Source: Costus lasius (lineage: Eukaryota > Streptophyta > Magnoliopsida > Zingiberales > Costaceae). From it: 64,000 nucleotides of DNA. The translations under genes were made by a program, and so were the position numbers. The stretch spans positions 31,297,439-31,361,438 of the forward strand of contig CM050450.1 in NCBI GenBank assembly GCA_027563935.2. The letters run 5' to 3'. Shown here piece after piece: positions 11,361 through 27,081 of the stretch (its first letter is position 1; each line of letters starts with the position of its first letter). Under the pieces are notes generated by a model. The model was not told the DNA's origin. It made no database searches and was given only the letters and a program-made list of their open reading frames with translations.

Positions 11361-14300
11361 ATGAGCTTCAATGTGCGATCCCTACTGGAAAGGGAGAAGT
11401 TTGCTGGGCCAAACTTCTCTGACTGGTTCGGACACCTTGAGATCATTCTTAAGGCTGAGAGGAAACTGTATGTCCTCGAGACGGCTGTGCCGCCTCAACC
11501 CGCTGCGAACGCCGCAAGGGCGGTTCGTGATGCCTATGAAAAGCACGTCAATGATAGCATTGATGTCGCTTGCCTGATGCTAGCGTCTATGACGCCACCG
11601 CTGCAGCGTCAGCATGAGGATATGTCGGCTATAGAGATTATAGCGAACCTCAAGATGCTGTATGCTGCACAGGCGAGGACAGAACGCTATAATCTGACAA
11701 AGCTTTTCTTTCAGAGCAAACTGGCTGAAGGGAGCCCAGTGGGAGCTCACGTGCTCAAGATGATTGGGCACAAGGAGGCTCTGGAGAAACTGGGGCATAC
11801 CATCAACCAGGAGCTTGCTGTAGACATTATTCTGCAGTCTCTCCCGCCCTCTTTCGATGCGTTCATTATTAACTTTAATATGAACAAAATCGATTGTACT
11901 CCGGCAGAGCTGCTGAATATGCTCTTGACTACTGAGGAGACTCTGAAGGGAAAGCCTTCAACCTCTGTCTTAATGGTTCCTTTTAGGAACAAGAAGAAGG
12001 GGAAGAAGGGCAAAGCCCCTGTCAAGAACTATAGCAAGGCTCTGAAACAGAAGGTAAAGCGGTCGAAGGACAACAGGTGTTTCCACTGTGGCCAGCTGGG
12101 TCACTGGAAAAGGGACTGTAAAGCGCTCCAAGGAGATAAGAGGGGAAGCATCGCTTCTGGCTCAGGTATATACGTGACGGAAGTCATGGTTTCATCTTCT
12201 TCTATTTCATGGGTGTTGGACACTGCATGTGGAGTTCACATTTGTTCAAATGTACAAGAACTCAAGAGAAGAAGACAGGTGGGACAGCATGAGGTGGACC
12301 TACGCGTTGGAAACGGGGCACGGGTTGCTGCTGTTGCTGTAGGAGACTATTTCATTTCTTTACCATCTGGCATTGTATTGGAATTAAACAATTGTTATTT
12401 TGTACCGAGTATCACCAAAAATATTATCTCTATTCCTGCTCTTGTCAGGAAAGGATTTGCCTTTGAATGCAATATTTCAAAGTGTGTTTTATCTTATGAT
12501 AATATTGTTTATGGAACTGGTTCAATTAACAATGGGTTATTCATGTTGGACATGGAAAATTCTATACAAAACATTGATATTAAGAAAGCCAAGTATGCTG
12601 AAGACAGCACCTTGTTATGGCATAGTCGTTTAGGCCATATTAACAAGAAGCGCATTAAGCGGTTGCATGATCATGGACTGCTGGGATCTTTCTCCTGTGA
12701 GGAGATTGATACATGCAAAGCTTGTTTGATGGGTAAAATGACGAAGTCACCTTTTCCTCACAAAGGTCAAAGGGCTTCAGGTTTACTTGACCTTATACAC
12801 AGTGATGTGTGTGGGCCTTTTAGCAAACATGCCAGAGGTGGCTATCAGTACTTCATTACCTTTACTGATGATTTCAGTAGGTATGGTTATGTCTATCTTA
12901 TGAGACATAAGAGTGAATCTTTTGACAAGTTCAAAGAGTTCAAAAATGAAGTACAGAATCAGCTAGGGCGAAATATCAAGGCACTTCGTTCTGATCGAGG
13001 TGGAGAATACTTGAGTCATACGTTTACTGACTATCTGAAGGAGTGTGGGATTATCTCGCAGCTCACTCCGCCAGGAACACCGCAATGGAATGGTGTGTCC
13101 GAGAGGAGAAATAGAACGTTACTTGATATGGTTCATTCTATGATGAGTCAGGCTACTCTTCCTTATTCCTTTTGGGGTTTTGCACTGGAAACAGCTGCAA
13201 AGGTACTAAACCGAGTGCCATCCAAGGCAGTTTCAAAGACGCCATATGAGTTATGGTATGGGAAACAGCCAAGCTTGACATTTATTAAGATCTGGGGTTG
13301 CGAGGCTTATGTCAAAAAGCTCGCCTCTGGGAAACTGGAGAGCAGATCTGAGAAATGCATCTTTGTCGGTTACCCTAAGGAAACTAAGGGTTATTATTTC
13401 TACGATCCCAAAGAGAACAAAGTATTTGTTGCTCGGATGGCCATATTTCTTGAGAAGGAGTTTCTTCTGCAAGAAGCCAGTGGGAGAGAAATAAAGCTGG
13501 ATGAGAATCCAGAGGATGGACAAAGTAGTCAAGCACATGAGGATGTGCCTGAGCCGGTAGATCAGGTTATTGAACAACCTGAGGCTCAGATATCACGGGA
13601 ACCGCGTAGATCGGGAAGGATCCGTCGTCAGCCTGAGCGCTATGACGGAGTCTACATCATTGATAATGATGAACCCCTTACTTATGCGGATGCGGTCAGT
13701 GGACCGGAGTCAGCTAGATGGCTTGAAGCTATGCGAGCAGAGATGGACTCCATGTCAGATAACCAGGTCTGGGATTTGGTTGATCCGCCTCCGGGAGTAA
13801 TCCCAATAGGCTGTAAATGGATCTTCAAGAAGAAGATTGACATGGATGGTAACGTGGTTACCTATAAAGGCAGGCTAGTAGCGAAAGGTTTCAAACAAAT
13901 ATACGGGATAGATTATGATGAAACTTTCTCTCCTGTAGCCATGTTCAAGTCTATTCGGATTCTTTTCGCGATAGCAGCATATTACGATTATGAGATCTGG
14001 CAGATGGATGTGAAGACGGCTTTCCTTAATGGAAAACTGGATGAGGATGTGTATATGACACAACCTGAAGGTTTCACTAATCCAGCAGATCGTCATAAAA
14101 TATGCAAGTTAAAAAGGTCCATTTATGGACTTAAACAAGCATCAAGGAGCTGGAATATTCGTTTTGATGAATCAATCTCTGAGTTTGGTTTCATCAAGAA
14201 CGAAGATGACCCGTGTGTATATAAGAGGTTTAGTGGGAGCGTGATTACTTTCCTAGTCCTCTACGTCGATGATATCTTAATCATTGGAAACGATATTCCT

Positions 14301-15241
14301 GAACTGCATGCTGTTAAAGCATGGTTAGGAAAATGTTTTCAGATGAAAGATCTAGGAGAAGCAGCCTATGTGTTAGGTGTGAAGATCTACAGGGATAGAT
14401 CTAAGAGGCTTCTCGGGCTGTGCCAGAGTACTTACATCGATAAAGTCCTGGAGAGATTCCATTTAGAGAATTCTAAAAGAGGATATCTTCCAGTCAGACA
14501 TGGTCTGAATCTTTCGAAGAGTCAGTGTCCACAAACACAGACTAAGAAAGAGGAAATGGACAATACGCCTTATGCTTCGGCTATTGGATCCATTATGTAT
14601 GCGATGTTGTGTACTCGCCCAGACGTCGCTTACGGGTTAAGCGTGACCAGTCGCAAAGTAATCCAGGTCAGGCACACTGGATTGCAGTCAAGAACATCTT
14701 AAAATATCTGCGGAGGACCAAAGATATGTTCTTGATATATGGTGGTCAGGAAGAACTCAGTATAGAAGGATATACTGACGCTTCGTTCCAGTCGGACCAG
14801 GATGATTTCCGATCGCAATCAGGCTATGTTTTTAGCTTGAATGGTGGAGCAGTGGTGTGGAAGAGTTTCAAACAGTCAACTGTTGCTGATTCCACAACAG
14901 AAGCCGAGTATGTTGCAGCCTCGGAAGCATCCAAGGAGGCAGTGTGGATTCGTAAGTTCGTGAGAGAACTTGGTGTTGTTCCTTCAAGTGTCGATCCTTT
15001 GGTTATCTTCTGTGATAACACTGGAGCCATCCCACAAGCAAAGGAACCACGGTCGCACCAGAAGTCCAAGCACATACAGAGACGGTTTCACTTGATCCGG
15101 GAGATCATTGATCGTGGCGAGATCAAAATATGCAAGGTTCATACAGACGACAATCTGGCTGACCCGCTTACCAAGCCTCTGGCACAGCAGAAGCATGAGA
15201 AGCACTGTAATAACATGGGTTTGAGGTTACTCAACCATTAG
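11361..15241 (+). pseudogene. Copia-1 gag-pol, frameshifted between RT and RNase H
   Basis: The start is the ATG of MSFNVRSLLERE, the same as in copia-2. The order is gag, CCHC knuckle (CFHCGQLGHWKRDC), protease with LDTAC, GAG-pre-integrase, integrase, RT (YVDD) and RNase H. Compared with copia-2, four bases (ATTC) are missing after 14653, which shifts the frame just after the RT. The first frame therefore ends at 14702 after 1113 codons, and RNase H continues in another frame to 15241. A second oddity is Ala to Pro in the GAIPQAKEP block of RNase H. Gag, protease, integrase and RT could still be made, but RNase H would be lost, so the copy should be non-autonomous. Confidence 0.95.
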
Positions 15242-15250
15242 ATTAAGTGC

Positions 15251-15260
15251 AAGTGGGAGA
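15251..15260 (+). other. Polypurine tract, copia-1
   Basis: AAGTGGGAGA lies one base before the 3' LTR at 15262. It is identical in all four young copies. Confidence 0.9.
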
Positions 15261-15261
15261 T

Positions 15262-16955
15262 TGTTGGGGTATGCTCTTAAGGCTAATGTTTGAGGCCTTG
15301 GGATTGTATCAGTATCATGTAATAAACTCTTGTGTTTATAAAGGCATGGTTATTATTCAGGTTGTTACCTTGTCTGCTGTAATAAGAGTACTACTGAATA
15401 ATGTCTCAAAGCTGTTCAGCTGGGCTGACATGCAGTAATGTCCTTAGTCGAGATATCTTGGTGAACATGAGACAGCCTTGATATGATGGAGACTAATATG
15501 TATTCTAATCTTATAGGATGCTTCGAGCATGGAATAAGATGTAGACTCATGGGTACATTGGATGTACTGGACAGACCCTACTAGGATATTCAATTGCTTG
15601 TCACAATGTGAATAATCCTTGTATGCTACAAGTGGCACATGTCCTTTGACTTGAGATCACTTGTGTTTCTAAATGATGAATGTCATTGTTTTGAGGTAGT
15701 TCAATATCATTTGAAATATAATGGTTATAGACTATCTTGGATAATGATCATGAGTCAGGTTAGGACACTAGTGATAGATAAAGGATTGCCGTCTCCTTGT
15801 TTAAGGAGTGTGATGTTCTAAGGCCCCCCCCTATATGAGATGATTGAGAAAGTGTATGGCCATACCCAGATGACTATGTTCATCTGATCTAATCATGCTC
15901 ATCGTATTGGAGTTACAGGCTTGACATGCTTGTCCAATAAGAACATCCAGTGGCAAAGGAAACATGTATGCCTCGTGAAATGGATTCACACTTGTGCTAT
16001 GATTTGGGTGTAGTCTTGGAAGACTCTTTCCTTTCTATCGGGAGACAGTGATGTGTTGCTAGATACCCCTCACTGATTGTGATAACGTGAGTTATCGTTA
16101 CCGACATTTAAAGGAAACCCTCAGGGTCGCACAATTTGGTGATATGGCTTACTTGAGTCAGATCGTGTGGACTGGATTGTTTTGATTCAGTTTAAGGGAG
16201 TTTAAACTCTGATTGTAAGTGAGATCTGGTCTAATCATGTTTGATTGATTAGGGCTTGAGATCGGTAAGCTTCGATCGAGAGTGTTGATGCTAGATCGGT
16301 GAGATCAAGAGCATCATGAGATGTGTGGTTAGATCTTGAACCTTCATGGTTCATATGAGATTTAGACCATGGCTTGGCTTGGTTCAATTTGGTTCTTAAA
16401 CCAAATGAGATTGGACCGAATTCAATTGAACCGGTTCACATATGTGAATGCATGGTTCGAATTGAATTGGCGTTTTGATTTGGTTCTCAAGACATAAGCG
16501 CATGTCTTGATGACTTTCCAAATTGGGAAGTCTTGTAACGCCATAACGCCCAAAACGCTTGTCTCTCTTGTCTTGTCGCGGTTTTGCTCTTTGGAGTAGA
16601 GTGTGGTTGACGAGAAAGAAGAGCTTTCGGCCAAGAAGGAGCGATCATCTCATCTCCTCAACACAAAGGACATCTTGGCAATTGTTGCTAGCACAAGAGT
16701 TGCGCAAGGAGTAAGTCTTCATCCCTTGTGTGTGTCTTCTTTGGAGGAGAGCCTTTTCGCCCTCTTTCTTCCAAGGCGCCGTCCAAATCATGGCCATGGT
16801 GAGATCTTCTAGATCTTCTCTTGATCTTGATAAGCAAACTAAGTTGATCATATAGATATACTTCATGCGATCTATTGAAACCCTAATTCCGCTCATGCTA
16901 GTTCTTAGATTATGCATGCTTAGGGTTTGCGCTCCCCCTTGAAGGGGACCCAACA
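15262..16955 (+). repeat. Copia-1 3' LTR
   Basis: Length is 1694 bp, the same as the 5' LTR. Differences seen by eye include GCTCTT for GCCCTT at the left end, GTTATC for GTTAAC, GAGTCAG for GATTCAG, and a GCCG/CGTT change near the right end. It ends CCCAACA at 16955, followed by the target duplication ACTGC. Confidence 0.97.
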
Positions 16956-16960
16956 ACTGC

Positions 16961-17897
16961 CTGTTGACCTTCCTCTCAATTTTTACTCAATTGAGGGCTC
17001 TTATAAAATAAAAAAATCAGAAAAAATATGTTTTAGAAAGCTAAGAGGAAGACAAAGAGTTTGGGCATTAAAGCTCTCTTTTTCATGACATATTCAGAGA
17101 GCAATAAATGGACAAACACAAAGGGGTAAGAAGACCAGTGATAAGGGCTTTCGGAGAGGATTTTGGGGCAATTTCTCAATGGATCTTCACCAAACCTGGA
17201 GGAGATGTTTGCATCATCTTCTCCTACCTCTCCTTAGTCTTTGTTTCTAGTTTTCTTTGTCAATTTTGAGATATTTGTACCTAATTGCATGGTTGTACTA
17301 GCTTAAACCTTTAATCGGGAGAATCATGTTAGCATATTTTACTTAGTTGTGCTTATTTCATAATTTTGCCTTGATCAAGTAATGTTGTGCGATAGTTGAC
17401 ACATTTTTGACCACAAGGAGAATCGTGTTAGCATATCCACTAGGTAAAACTTGTGAACTTCTATCACGAAAGTAGTTAGCAGATCCATAGTTTATCACAG
17501 AACTCAATGGACTTACTTAAAACGATAAGCCACAAAAGTAGGAGAATGGGTTAAGTATGTACCAGGTTGTACATACCCCAAGGGGGTCACTTATACGATG
17601 GAAAAGACTCCTTATTTAAAATGATAAACTCATGTGTCAACTAAATTCCAGTTCAAATAGATTAGTCAATGTGATTAATTCCATAGTCCTGATATCTCTC
17701 AATTAGACACCCTTCGTGTTTCTATCATTGTTTTTCCTATTTTGTTTGTAGTTGAGTTTGATAACCTTATTTCAAAACACAAAAATTTGATTGCTTGGAT
17801 TCTAAATATCAGAATAGTTGGTACTTGACCCAATTCCCTATGGGACTGACATCTTTTATATTACTTTGATAACACCGTGCGCTTGCGGTGCATATCA
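16961..17897 (+). repeat. Tat/Athila-like gypsy LTR, right part
   Basis: This continues the LTR interrupted at 7792. The end has the typical gypsy layout: a CCAATTCCCTATGGGA block, then ACACCGTGCGCTTGCGGTGCA, finishing in ATATCA near 17897. The terminal TGCATATCA loosely mirrors the TGATGCA start at 7364. It contains no coding sequence. Confidence 0.65.
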
Positions 17898-17909
17898 TGT
17901 CCCAACATG

Positions 17910-18547
17910 AAGGGACACAAAAACTTAGAAATTGAACACACATCAAAGCATGCAAAATAATAACCTTTGAACACATCCAAAGATGCCAACATGAAAATCA
18001 TAAAATACATATAAGGATGCCAACATGATATTTATAAACAAAACTAAGGATGTCAACACAATAATGAGTTAACAAATCTAAGGCTACCAACATGATAATA
18101 AGATGTCAGCATAATAATCAGCAAACATATCGATGGATGACAACACGATAACCAGTAATCACATCTAAAGATGTCAACATGTATAAATTGTATACACCAA
18201 AGTTGCTACATTGATAAATTGTAAATACATGTAATATAAAATAGAATAAGGAATATACAAATCGATAGAAGCAAGCTTGAGGTCTCACCTTATTAAGAGC
18301 CAATATTTTTTAAAACATAGAGTTCAATAAGTGAGCCTAATTAGATGAACTGATCAATCTACATAGCTTATTTACATATAAGTACAATTAAATCGATGTC
18401 TAACAAGTAGAATAATGCTAACACGGGATATATCTAGTTTGAAACTTTCTGAACCAATCTCTATTTGATTGAACTGATCGAAAACCTTTTGAAGTAGCCA
18501 AAATTGTGCTTAACAGTCTAGATTTAGCTAAAGAAATTCATATTTCA
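17910..18547. repeat. Dispersed 0.6-kb repeat, copy 1
   Basis: This is about 80% identical by eye to 26465-27081, in the same orientation, 8.5 kb away on the other side of the carboxypeptidase-like gene. Its left half is a degenerate minisatellite of roughly 35-40 bp with the theme AGGATGYCAACATGATAA. Its right half is unique-looking. No reading frame is conserved. It is probably an old non-coding transposon fragment such as a relic LTR, but the family is not recognised. Confidence 0.75.
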
Positions 18548-19680
18548 CCTAAACCAAGACTTAATTTTGCAATTGCTCTTAAACTCGAAGCCATATAAAG
18601 ACAAACTTGGCATTATTGAATAGGAAATTTCATTAGCCTTCCAATGAGTATCTTAACTAGCCCTAGTTTAACCAAAATCGAGTTAAACTAGTCCAAATAC
18701 AATTTCTAGGCCGAATGTAAAATTGAATCAACCAAGTTATTGAACTAGTTCAAATTAGATTTTAGCTCAACACCAAAATCTTGCTAGGTTTATTTCTAAT
18801 AAACTATGCCAAACTTGTTTTAATTCAATTTGATCGTATTTGGAATAAATCATCCAATATATTGTGCTAGTTTATCCCAAATTTCACTCAACCTAGATAG
18901 ACCCCTTTAATCATAATTGGAATGTGCCATATTTGGTTCAACATTAACATGCTCGACCGCCTACCATGCCACCCAAATGTCACAGTGCATGTCCACCGGA
19001 TTGAAATTTGTGGATGCTCTTGTTAGCTCTCTAACATGTGTTGAATGTCCATCCATCACAAATATGTCATGGGAGAATTTTTGGGTAGAACTCTAGCTAG
19101 GGGATGACTCATTGTGAGCTTATGAGGTTGGGCCAAAATGTGCACCATGAGCCAACACTAGCAGCAAGCATGTAGCATGGTGATCTCTAAGGGGTCGCTA
19201 TATGGATACCGGTATAGGACTAACACTTGAGCGCATATAGCTTGTCCGCTGCTAACCTAATGCATGCTTCAAAGGTATAATTACAATATTGTCCTATGAT
19301 TATGTCTCACATGGAAAGGAGGTGATTTGCGGATAGGGGATGACTCATGGTGTTTTCTTAATTTTAATAATAATAATTAATTTTTTACATTTCTAGTGGA
19401 CAAGAAAGGTGAGCATACCTATATGATATTTTAAGTAATGGGTAATGTATAATGTTTTTCAAGTTTTATATTTTTCTATATAGCTTAATTTTATGGAAGA
19501 CTATTAAACGCATTTAACAGTCTTAACACTCTTGTGTAAAAGGAGTTCAAAAAGTTTGACAGGTATTATTTTTAACTTCTATATGGTATAAGATGTTTTC
19601 ATTTCTTTAAAAACATAAACATTACCTATTGCGGGCAAATGGCCCCACTCACTTCTTCAAATTAGTTAAACATATATATA
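18548..19680. other. Intergenic, no gene recognised
   Basis: AT-rich, stop-dense DNA with no long reading frame. It repeats variations of 'ACTAGTTYAA' and 'CCAAATTT' words and ends in a short TA microsatellite at about 19672-19685. It may continue the dispersed repeat to its left. Nothing further can be supported. Confidence 0.5.
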
Positions 19681-20530
19681 TATACACCTATGGGAGCATG
19701 ACTCAAAATGCATAGTCACACCCAGATATTACATGAAAAAGTCATGCCTACCTAATTACGTCAAAGAAAGTGTGAGGCACTTTAGGCAATGAAATTATAT
19801 TGCATAGAGGTGTTACCACTAATTTAGGGAGGATATTGATGGCACACTTCTTATGACTTGGGTTGTAGTGATGTATTGCATGATATGTCTCACTACTTGT
19901 AATGATATCTCCTTTTTAATCAGATCCACTACTAATGTCTAATAGAACCTATAGTATCACACATTTAGATACTTGAGATCTCGCTTTGATCAGATAGATT
20001 TTAATCGAAGTATATAATAATTCGATTCCACGTGGGAGTTTTTAGAATCGATATTGTTGTAGTATAATAATTAATTGAACTAAGGGTTAATATCAATTTA
20101 TCTATAGCAGATCAGGGCTACACAAGTAGTTTAAATCATGTGGATAAGATAAGCAGGCATTAGGCCTAGGCAAATGATAGACTTGTAGGTGGTGTGATAA
20201 CACAATTGTTTAGTAGATAGGTACCTAAACCATGATGGGCCTAGGTGACTATTTATTATACATAAGTGGACAATGCTATGGTGTTGGCTGATGCATTTTG
20301 TTGCACCCTAGCCGCCCAAGCTTTCCCTTGCCACTATTCCCTCCCCTTGTCATGTACATACAAGCTTCAAGGAAGAAGAGCCATCAGCCAAGGTGCATAA
20401 AGCATGGAGAAGAGGAGGTCTCATCCTATTAGCACGGGGATACATATAGAGGGTGCCCAATTGGGTATCTATCTCAACATTTCCCTCAAACTCGGTTTGA
20501 AGGTATCATGTCTTTTAATTTTAATACAAA
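19681..20530 (+). repeat. Relic LTR of the family-2 lineage
   Basis: Scattered landmarks of the family-2 LTR occur in order. They are CACACCCAGATAT, the block GTAGTGATGTATTGCATGAT with CTCACTACTTGT (about 19866-19905), an ACCTATAGTATCACACA equivalent of the GGGTCGCACA block, CACCCTAGCCGCCC, and a right end with GGGTGCCCAATTGGGTATC before AAGGTATC (about 20450-20508). The sequence is heavily decayed and much older than the copies at 4271 and 46063. Boundaries are approximate. Confidence 0.6.
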
Positions 20531-20838
20531 ATTCTTTTCTTTTATAGTGAAGCGTTTTGGAAATTTGTTGTATCTTTACAATTTTGTTTACATATACACA
20601 TTTTTTATCTAGCACATGTGAATAATAAATTTTAATCAATTATATCTTGGATACGTTATCGTAAATCGTAATACAACACAAACCATCACCAACCAATTCT
20701 TATCATGAAGAATGATGAAACAGATCAACCGATGCATCCTAGCGCATTAAGACATTTACACATGTGTTGTGGTTAGAATGTTTCATAGACTTATACCTTA
20801 ATCAATTATATCTTTTGTTTTAGTGATGTTTCATAGAA
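20531..20838. other. Short AT-rich spacer downstream of the carboxypeptidase-like gene
   Basis: About 300 bp between the relic LTR and the gene's stop codon. It would hold the 3' untranslated region of the minus-strand gene. No polyadenylation site can be named with confidence. Confidence 0.4.
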
Positions 20839-23142
<2,304 letters not shown>

Positions 23143-23237
23143 TGTAGTAATTTGCCACCACCTTGTTGGTCCTTGTCTTTTTATTAGTTCTTTTCCTCGT
23201 CTATAGGGTTATCAACAATGAGAGTGCTAGAGATACA

Positions 23238-23243
23238 TATATA
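23238..23243 (-). promoter_or_regulatory. Candidate TATA box of the SCPL gene
   Basis: The minus strand reads CTATATATG, with TATATA about 96 bp upstream of the predicted ATG at 23142. Position and sequence are normal for a plant TATA box. No other element supports it. Confidence 0.45.
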
Positions 23244-25077
23244 GACAATAAATGAAGAAATAAGAACTCTTTGTTTTTTAACTGTCACCAACTCTTGCAC
23301 TTCTAAAATTATTGCATGTGAAACTAATTACCTTTAAATAGAATGTTCAATAAAGAGTATGAAAAACAAAAAAAAAAACTGTTCTAATAGTTTTTTTATA
23401 TTTGAATTATTTACACCAAATTAGAGGCACTTCTTATAGGGCATGATAATAGTTCTTACAAATTATTATAGTAATCAAATTCTAAAATGAAATAAGCTAC
23501 TGCTAGTAGTGGCGGCCTATCATGAGATACATGCACACATACAAAATGTTTCTCTATGGACTTATGTAGCTAGATAGTCACATGACTGCGAGTCTTCACA
23601 TTCTGCTTATATAGGTAATTTTATATGATTAGCATCAAATCCAAATATGACAATTCATCACTTTTGTCACACTTAAGTTTGTAGAAAAGATACATATGAT
23701 CTAAGCATAACGAACAAAATTCTTCTTGTGATAATCATTGTTTGTTCCACTTCTTCTCCACCTTGATGACAAGCACACAACAATGGACTAAGGCAAAAAC
23801 TATTTGTTATTTTGATATATTAATAATGATTTACCTAATTCATGAAAGAAGTGGTTAACATGAAATAGATTCTATTCGTAACTGCATTGTTGATCTACTT
23901 GAGATCCTTGTGATAAATCTTCATGTAATTCATGAACGATGTTGGAATCTTCATAGTTTTTACTATAATTATAGTAAATATTGGTTACTGAAATTTCTCT
24001 ATCATAGTTCTGCTACACGTTATTATATCTCAACAAATTGTGAACAAATGGAACTACCTCTTGTTTGTGTTGAAAGTATTTTACAAGGATAAGTGCAAAT
24101 TCAAATTTAATTAAATTTTATTTATCACTTTTGATAAACTATAGGAAAATTTATACCAACAAGAGTAATTACTTTAATGAATCAAACAAATATCATTAAA
24201 TAAATTTCAAGCCTTAATTTTCTTTTTAGTGTTTTTTTAAATGAAAAGTTACTCTCCCCTTAACTTAATCTCTCAATAGAAGCTTTCATAAGATTATGCA
24301 TATCTTTTTGATATTCTTGTCATTTTTTTTGTTCTATTAGCAAATCTAATACAAAAAAAAAATATAAAGGAGAAATGTCATGTACTTTATAATCTCATAT
24401 GCTCTTGCTTGAGAGATTTGATCTTCAAAAAGTATGTTTCATTCATTGAAATGGATTCTTCCTTGGATGGATCCTTGGAGGTGAAATAAGATTCTATTTT
24501 TTTTTATTTTGCTAAACCTAATTACTAATATAATTTATCTTGTATGGTGTTGTTGGTCAAATTTTGTGGGACAGATCCTCGCCTTTTAGGCAGTATTATG
24601 TGGCAATAAGTGTCTCTTGTAGCATGAGAAGTGTGGTTGATGTAGAACCAATTTGAAATTACCCAACCAATTTCTAGCTTGTTATTTTTGTATATGCATC
24701 ATTGATTCATGTTTGTTTATTTGCTTGCAATGAGAAGACACTAGGTAGATGTCGATGATGCACGACTAATTTGTTACCGCACTTGTATTGCATGGCCTCA
24801 TAATGTGGTCACACAACAAATCATATTGAATTTGATTTGAAATCTTCCTCAAAGAAGCATTGAGACTCAAAACATAGATAGCTACCGCAATAGCTTCTTC
24901 TTTGTGGTTCTACTAATGAGCATAGGCATGCTTCGATGAATGTTGGTCGAAACTTTTTACTATTGTTAGCTACACATTAGTTTTTTAGAGTATATGAATC
25001 TAGTTGTTTGTACAACCTAGAACATACCTCTTCTAAGGCCTTGGTGTATTTTGTGACATGTAGGTAATCACCAAAAG

Positions 25078-25193
25078 GATGTTGCTTGATTCATGTGCAA
25101 ATGTTGATCATTATTGAATATTCTCCTATCATTTTGATGTTATTTGATTCATGTGCAAATCATGATCATTATTCAATATTCTCCGATCATTTT
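25078..25193. repeat. 58-bp tandem duplication
   Basis: Copies at 25078-25135 and 25136-25193 share GATGTT, TTGATTCATGTGCAAAT, GATCATTATT and AATATTCTCC and differ at a handful of bases. It is an old duplication of non-coding DNA. Confidence 0.85.
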
Positions 25194-26464
25194 GTGATCA
25201 CGGTGCCACATCATAACGAGTAGAAAGAATTCAGAGAGAATTAGTGTTTATAGGAAATTAAAGAGTTTTTCCCATTTGTATTTAGATTATGATCGGTAAT
25301 GATCAAGACATAGAACACCATTGTTGTTGACATTGAAAATAAAATATTCACGTAGTTTTAGAACCTTGTTACTAACACAAGGCAATTTTAAACTCATGGT
25401 GAAACAATTTGTATGAAAAATTATTGTCTCATTAAATTATTACAAAATCTACGAATTATTGGTGGCGTCAATATTAAATTTTTATAGAGATATTTAGCAA
25501 GATTATGTGTAGTATTGATACAATATGGAAGCCTATGGGTATAGTGCATGTGAATGTTGCATAGGCATTTCATCTTGTCAAGTTGGATTTTTCTTATTAA
25601 ATTTGATCCCTATATTTTCCTCTGTTTGAGCATAGAAAGATTGCCTTAAAAATGATCCCAAATAAAGCCCCGTTTATATAGACTATAGTAATTAAAAATA
25701 CCCTCTAAAGAGATATTCATTTTCTAATTTCTAAATTCAGTAGAATAAATATAATCTAAATTCTCATATTAAAAATACCCTCAGGAAGACAAGGGCAATT
25801 GCAATAAGACTTTAGATGAGAAACATAGGGCAATTTCAATTGTGAGATTACTATGTGTGCTAGTTGGAGTGATTATCAGACCTCACCAACAAATTCATTA
25901 ATAATCATATGATCGAAATCAAGCAAAATCATTGTATCCTGATAAAGATAGTCATATAGTAGAATTATAATACAAACAATTCAATCTAGAAGTTAAGTGC
26001 CAACATAAACAAAATCACTATGATCATAAAATCACTAGCAAGAACTAGACTGACTGTACAATCACAAAAATGTCAAAATTGGTAATCAAACTAAATGTGT
26101 ATTCTAGATATGATCATAAGGTCATAATGTCCTAAACTAGTTGGACTATATTATAATTAATTTAGGCTAGCACATAATTACTAGACTCATCAATTCTTGT
26201 TTCTCCATTCAAATGACTACCAAGTGTCATTCCACACTCAAGTTTATGCTAACTAATATCAACAATAGTAAAATTATTACTTTAATCAAAACAAGTATTG
26301 TGCAAGTAAGATATTACTAGTTTTAGAACAATTATCACTATCATACTAATAACATATGCAACTAGCATACAACAAGAATATCTATAAACACATCAAATTA
26401 TGCCAAATTTGTTAAATTGTATACAAATCAAAGAATGCTAGACCAATAAATTGTACACAAATCA

Positions 26465-27081
26465 AGGGATGCAAAACTTATAAATTGAAAACACATCAAA
26501 GCATACAAAATAATAACCTTTGAACACATCCAATGATGCCAACATGATAATCAGTAAACATAACTAAGTATGTCAACATAATAATGAGTAAACAAATCTA
26601 AGGTTAGCAACATGATAATCCATGAACACATCTAAGATGCCATCATAATAATTAGTAAACATATCTATGGATGACAACACAATAATCAGTGATCATGGCT
26701 AAAGATGTCAACATGTATAAATTGTATACGCCAAAGTTGTTAGATTGATAAATTGTAAATACTTATAATATAAACTAGAATAACACATATACAAATCTAT
26801 ATAAGCTAGTTTGAGTTCTCACCTTATTAAGAGCTAATATTTTTTTCTAACATAAAAATCAACAAGTGAGTCTAATTAGATGAACTCATCAATCTACATA
26901 GTTTATTTACATATAAACACAATCAAATCGATGTCTAACATGTAGAATAATGCTAACACGGGATAGATATAGTATAAAACTTTCTCAACCGGTCACTATT
27001 CAATTGAATTGATCTAAAACCTTTTGAACTGCCAAAATTGTGCTAAATAGTCTATATTTAGCTAAACAAAATCATATTTCA
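26465..27081. repeat. Dispersed 0.6-kb repeat, copy 2
   Basis: This aligns with copy 1 (17910-18547) from the minisatellite part through to a shared end at CATATTTCA (27081), after which the two diverge sharply. That common right boundary suggests a real element end. Orientation is the same as copy 1. Confidence 0.75.

Larger units (their letters stand above)
7793..16955 (+). mobile_element. Copia-1: complete Ty1/copia retrotransposon, 9163 bp
   Basis: The copy is complete, with TGTTGGGG...CCAACA ends and LTRs of 1694 bp at 7793-9486 and 15262-16955. It has a primer-binding site, a 1.86-kb leader, a gag-pol frame, a polypurine tract, and the target duplication ACTGC on both sides (7788-7792 and 16956-16960). 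The two LTRs differ by only about eight to ten substitutions by eye, so insertion was recent. It is near-identical to copia-2 along its length. The length difference from copia-2 (9163 versus 9084) is explained by an 87-bp leader deletion in copia-2, a 4-bp RT deletion here, and homopolymer changes in the LTRs. It sits inside a gypsy LTR. Confidence 0.97.
23143..26464. other. AT-rich intergenic region upstream of the SCPL gene
   Basis: No long reading frame, exon series or recognisable transposon was found in 3.3 kb. The first few hundred bases should hold the SCPL promoter. Homopolymer A and T runs are common (for example 23367-23379 and 24350-24362). One 58-bp tandem duplication is listed separately. 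The part from about 26400 merges into the minisatellite-like left end of the dispersed repeat. Confidence 0.5.

Noticed and set aside
14824..15075. Open frame of 83 codons on the minus strand, repeated in the other copia copies
   Set aside because: It is the antisense of the conserved RNase H coding region. Conservation follows from the sense protein.
17956..18190. CRISPR-like array of short repeats
   Set aside because: Units vary in sequence and length, spacers are not unique, and the genome is a plant's. It is a degenerate minisatellite.
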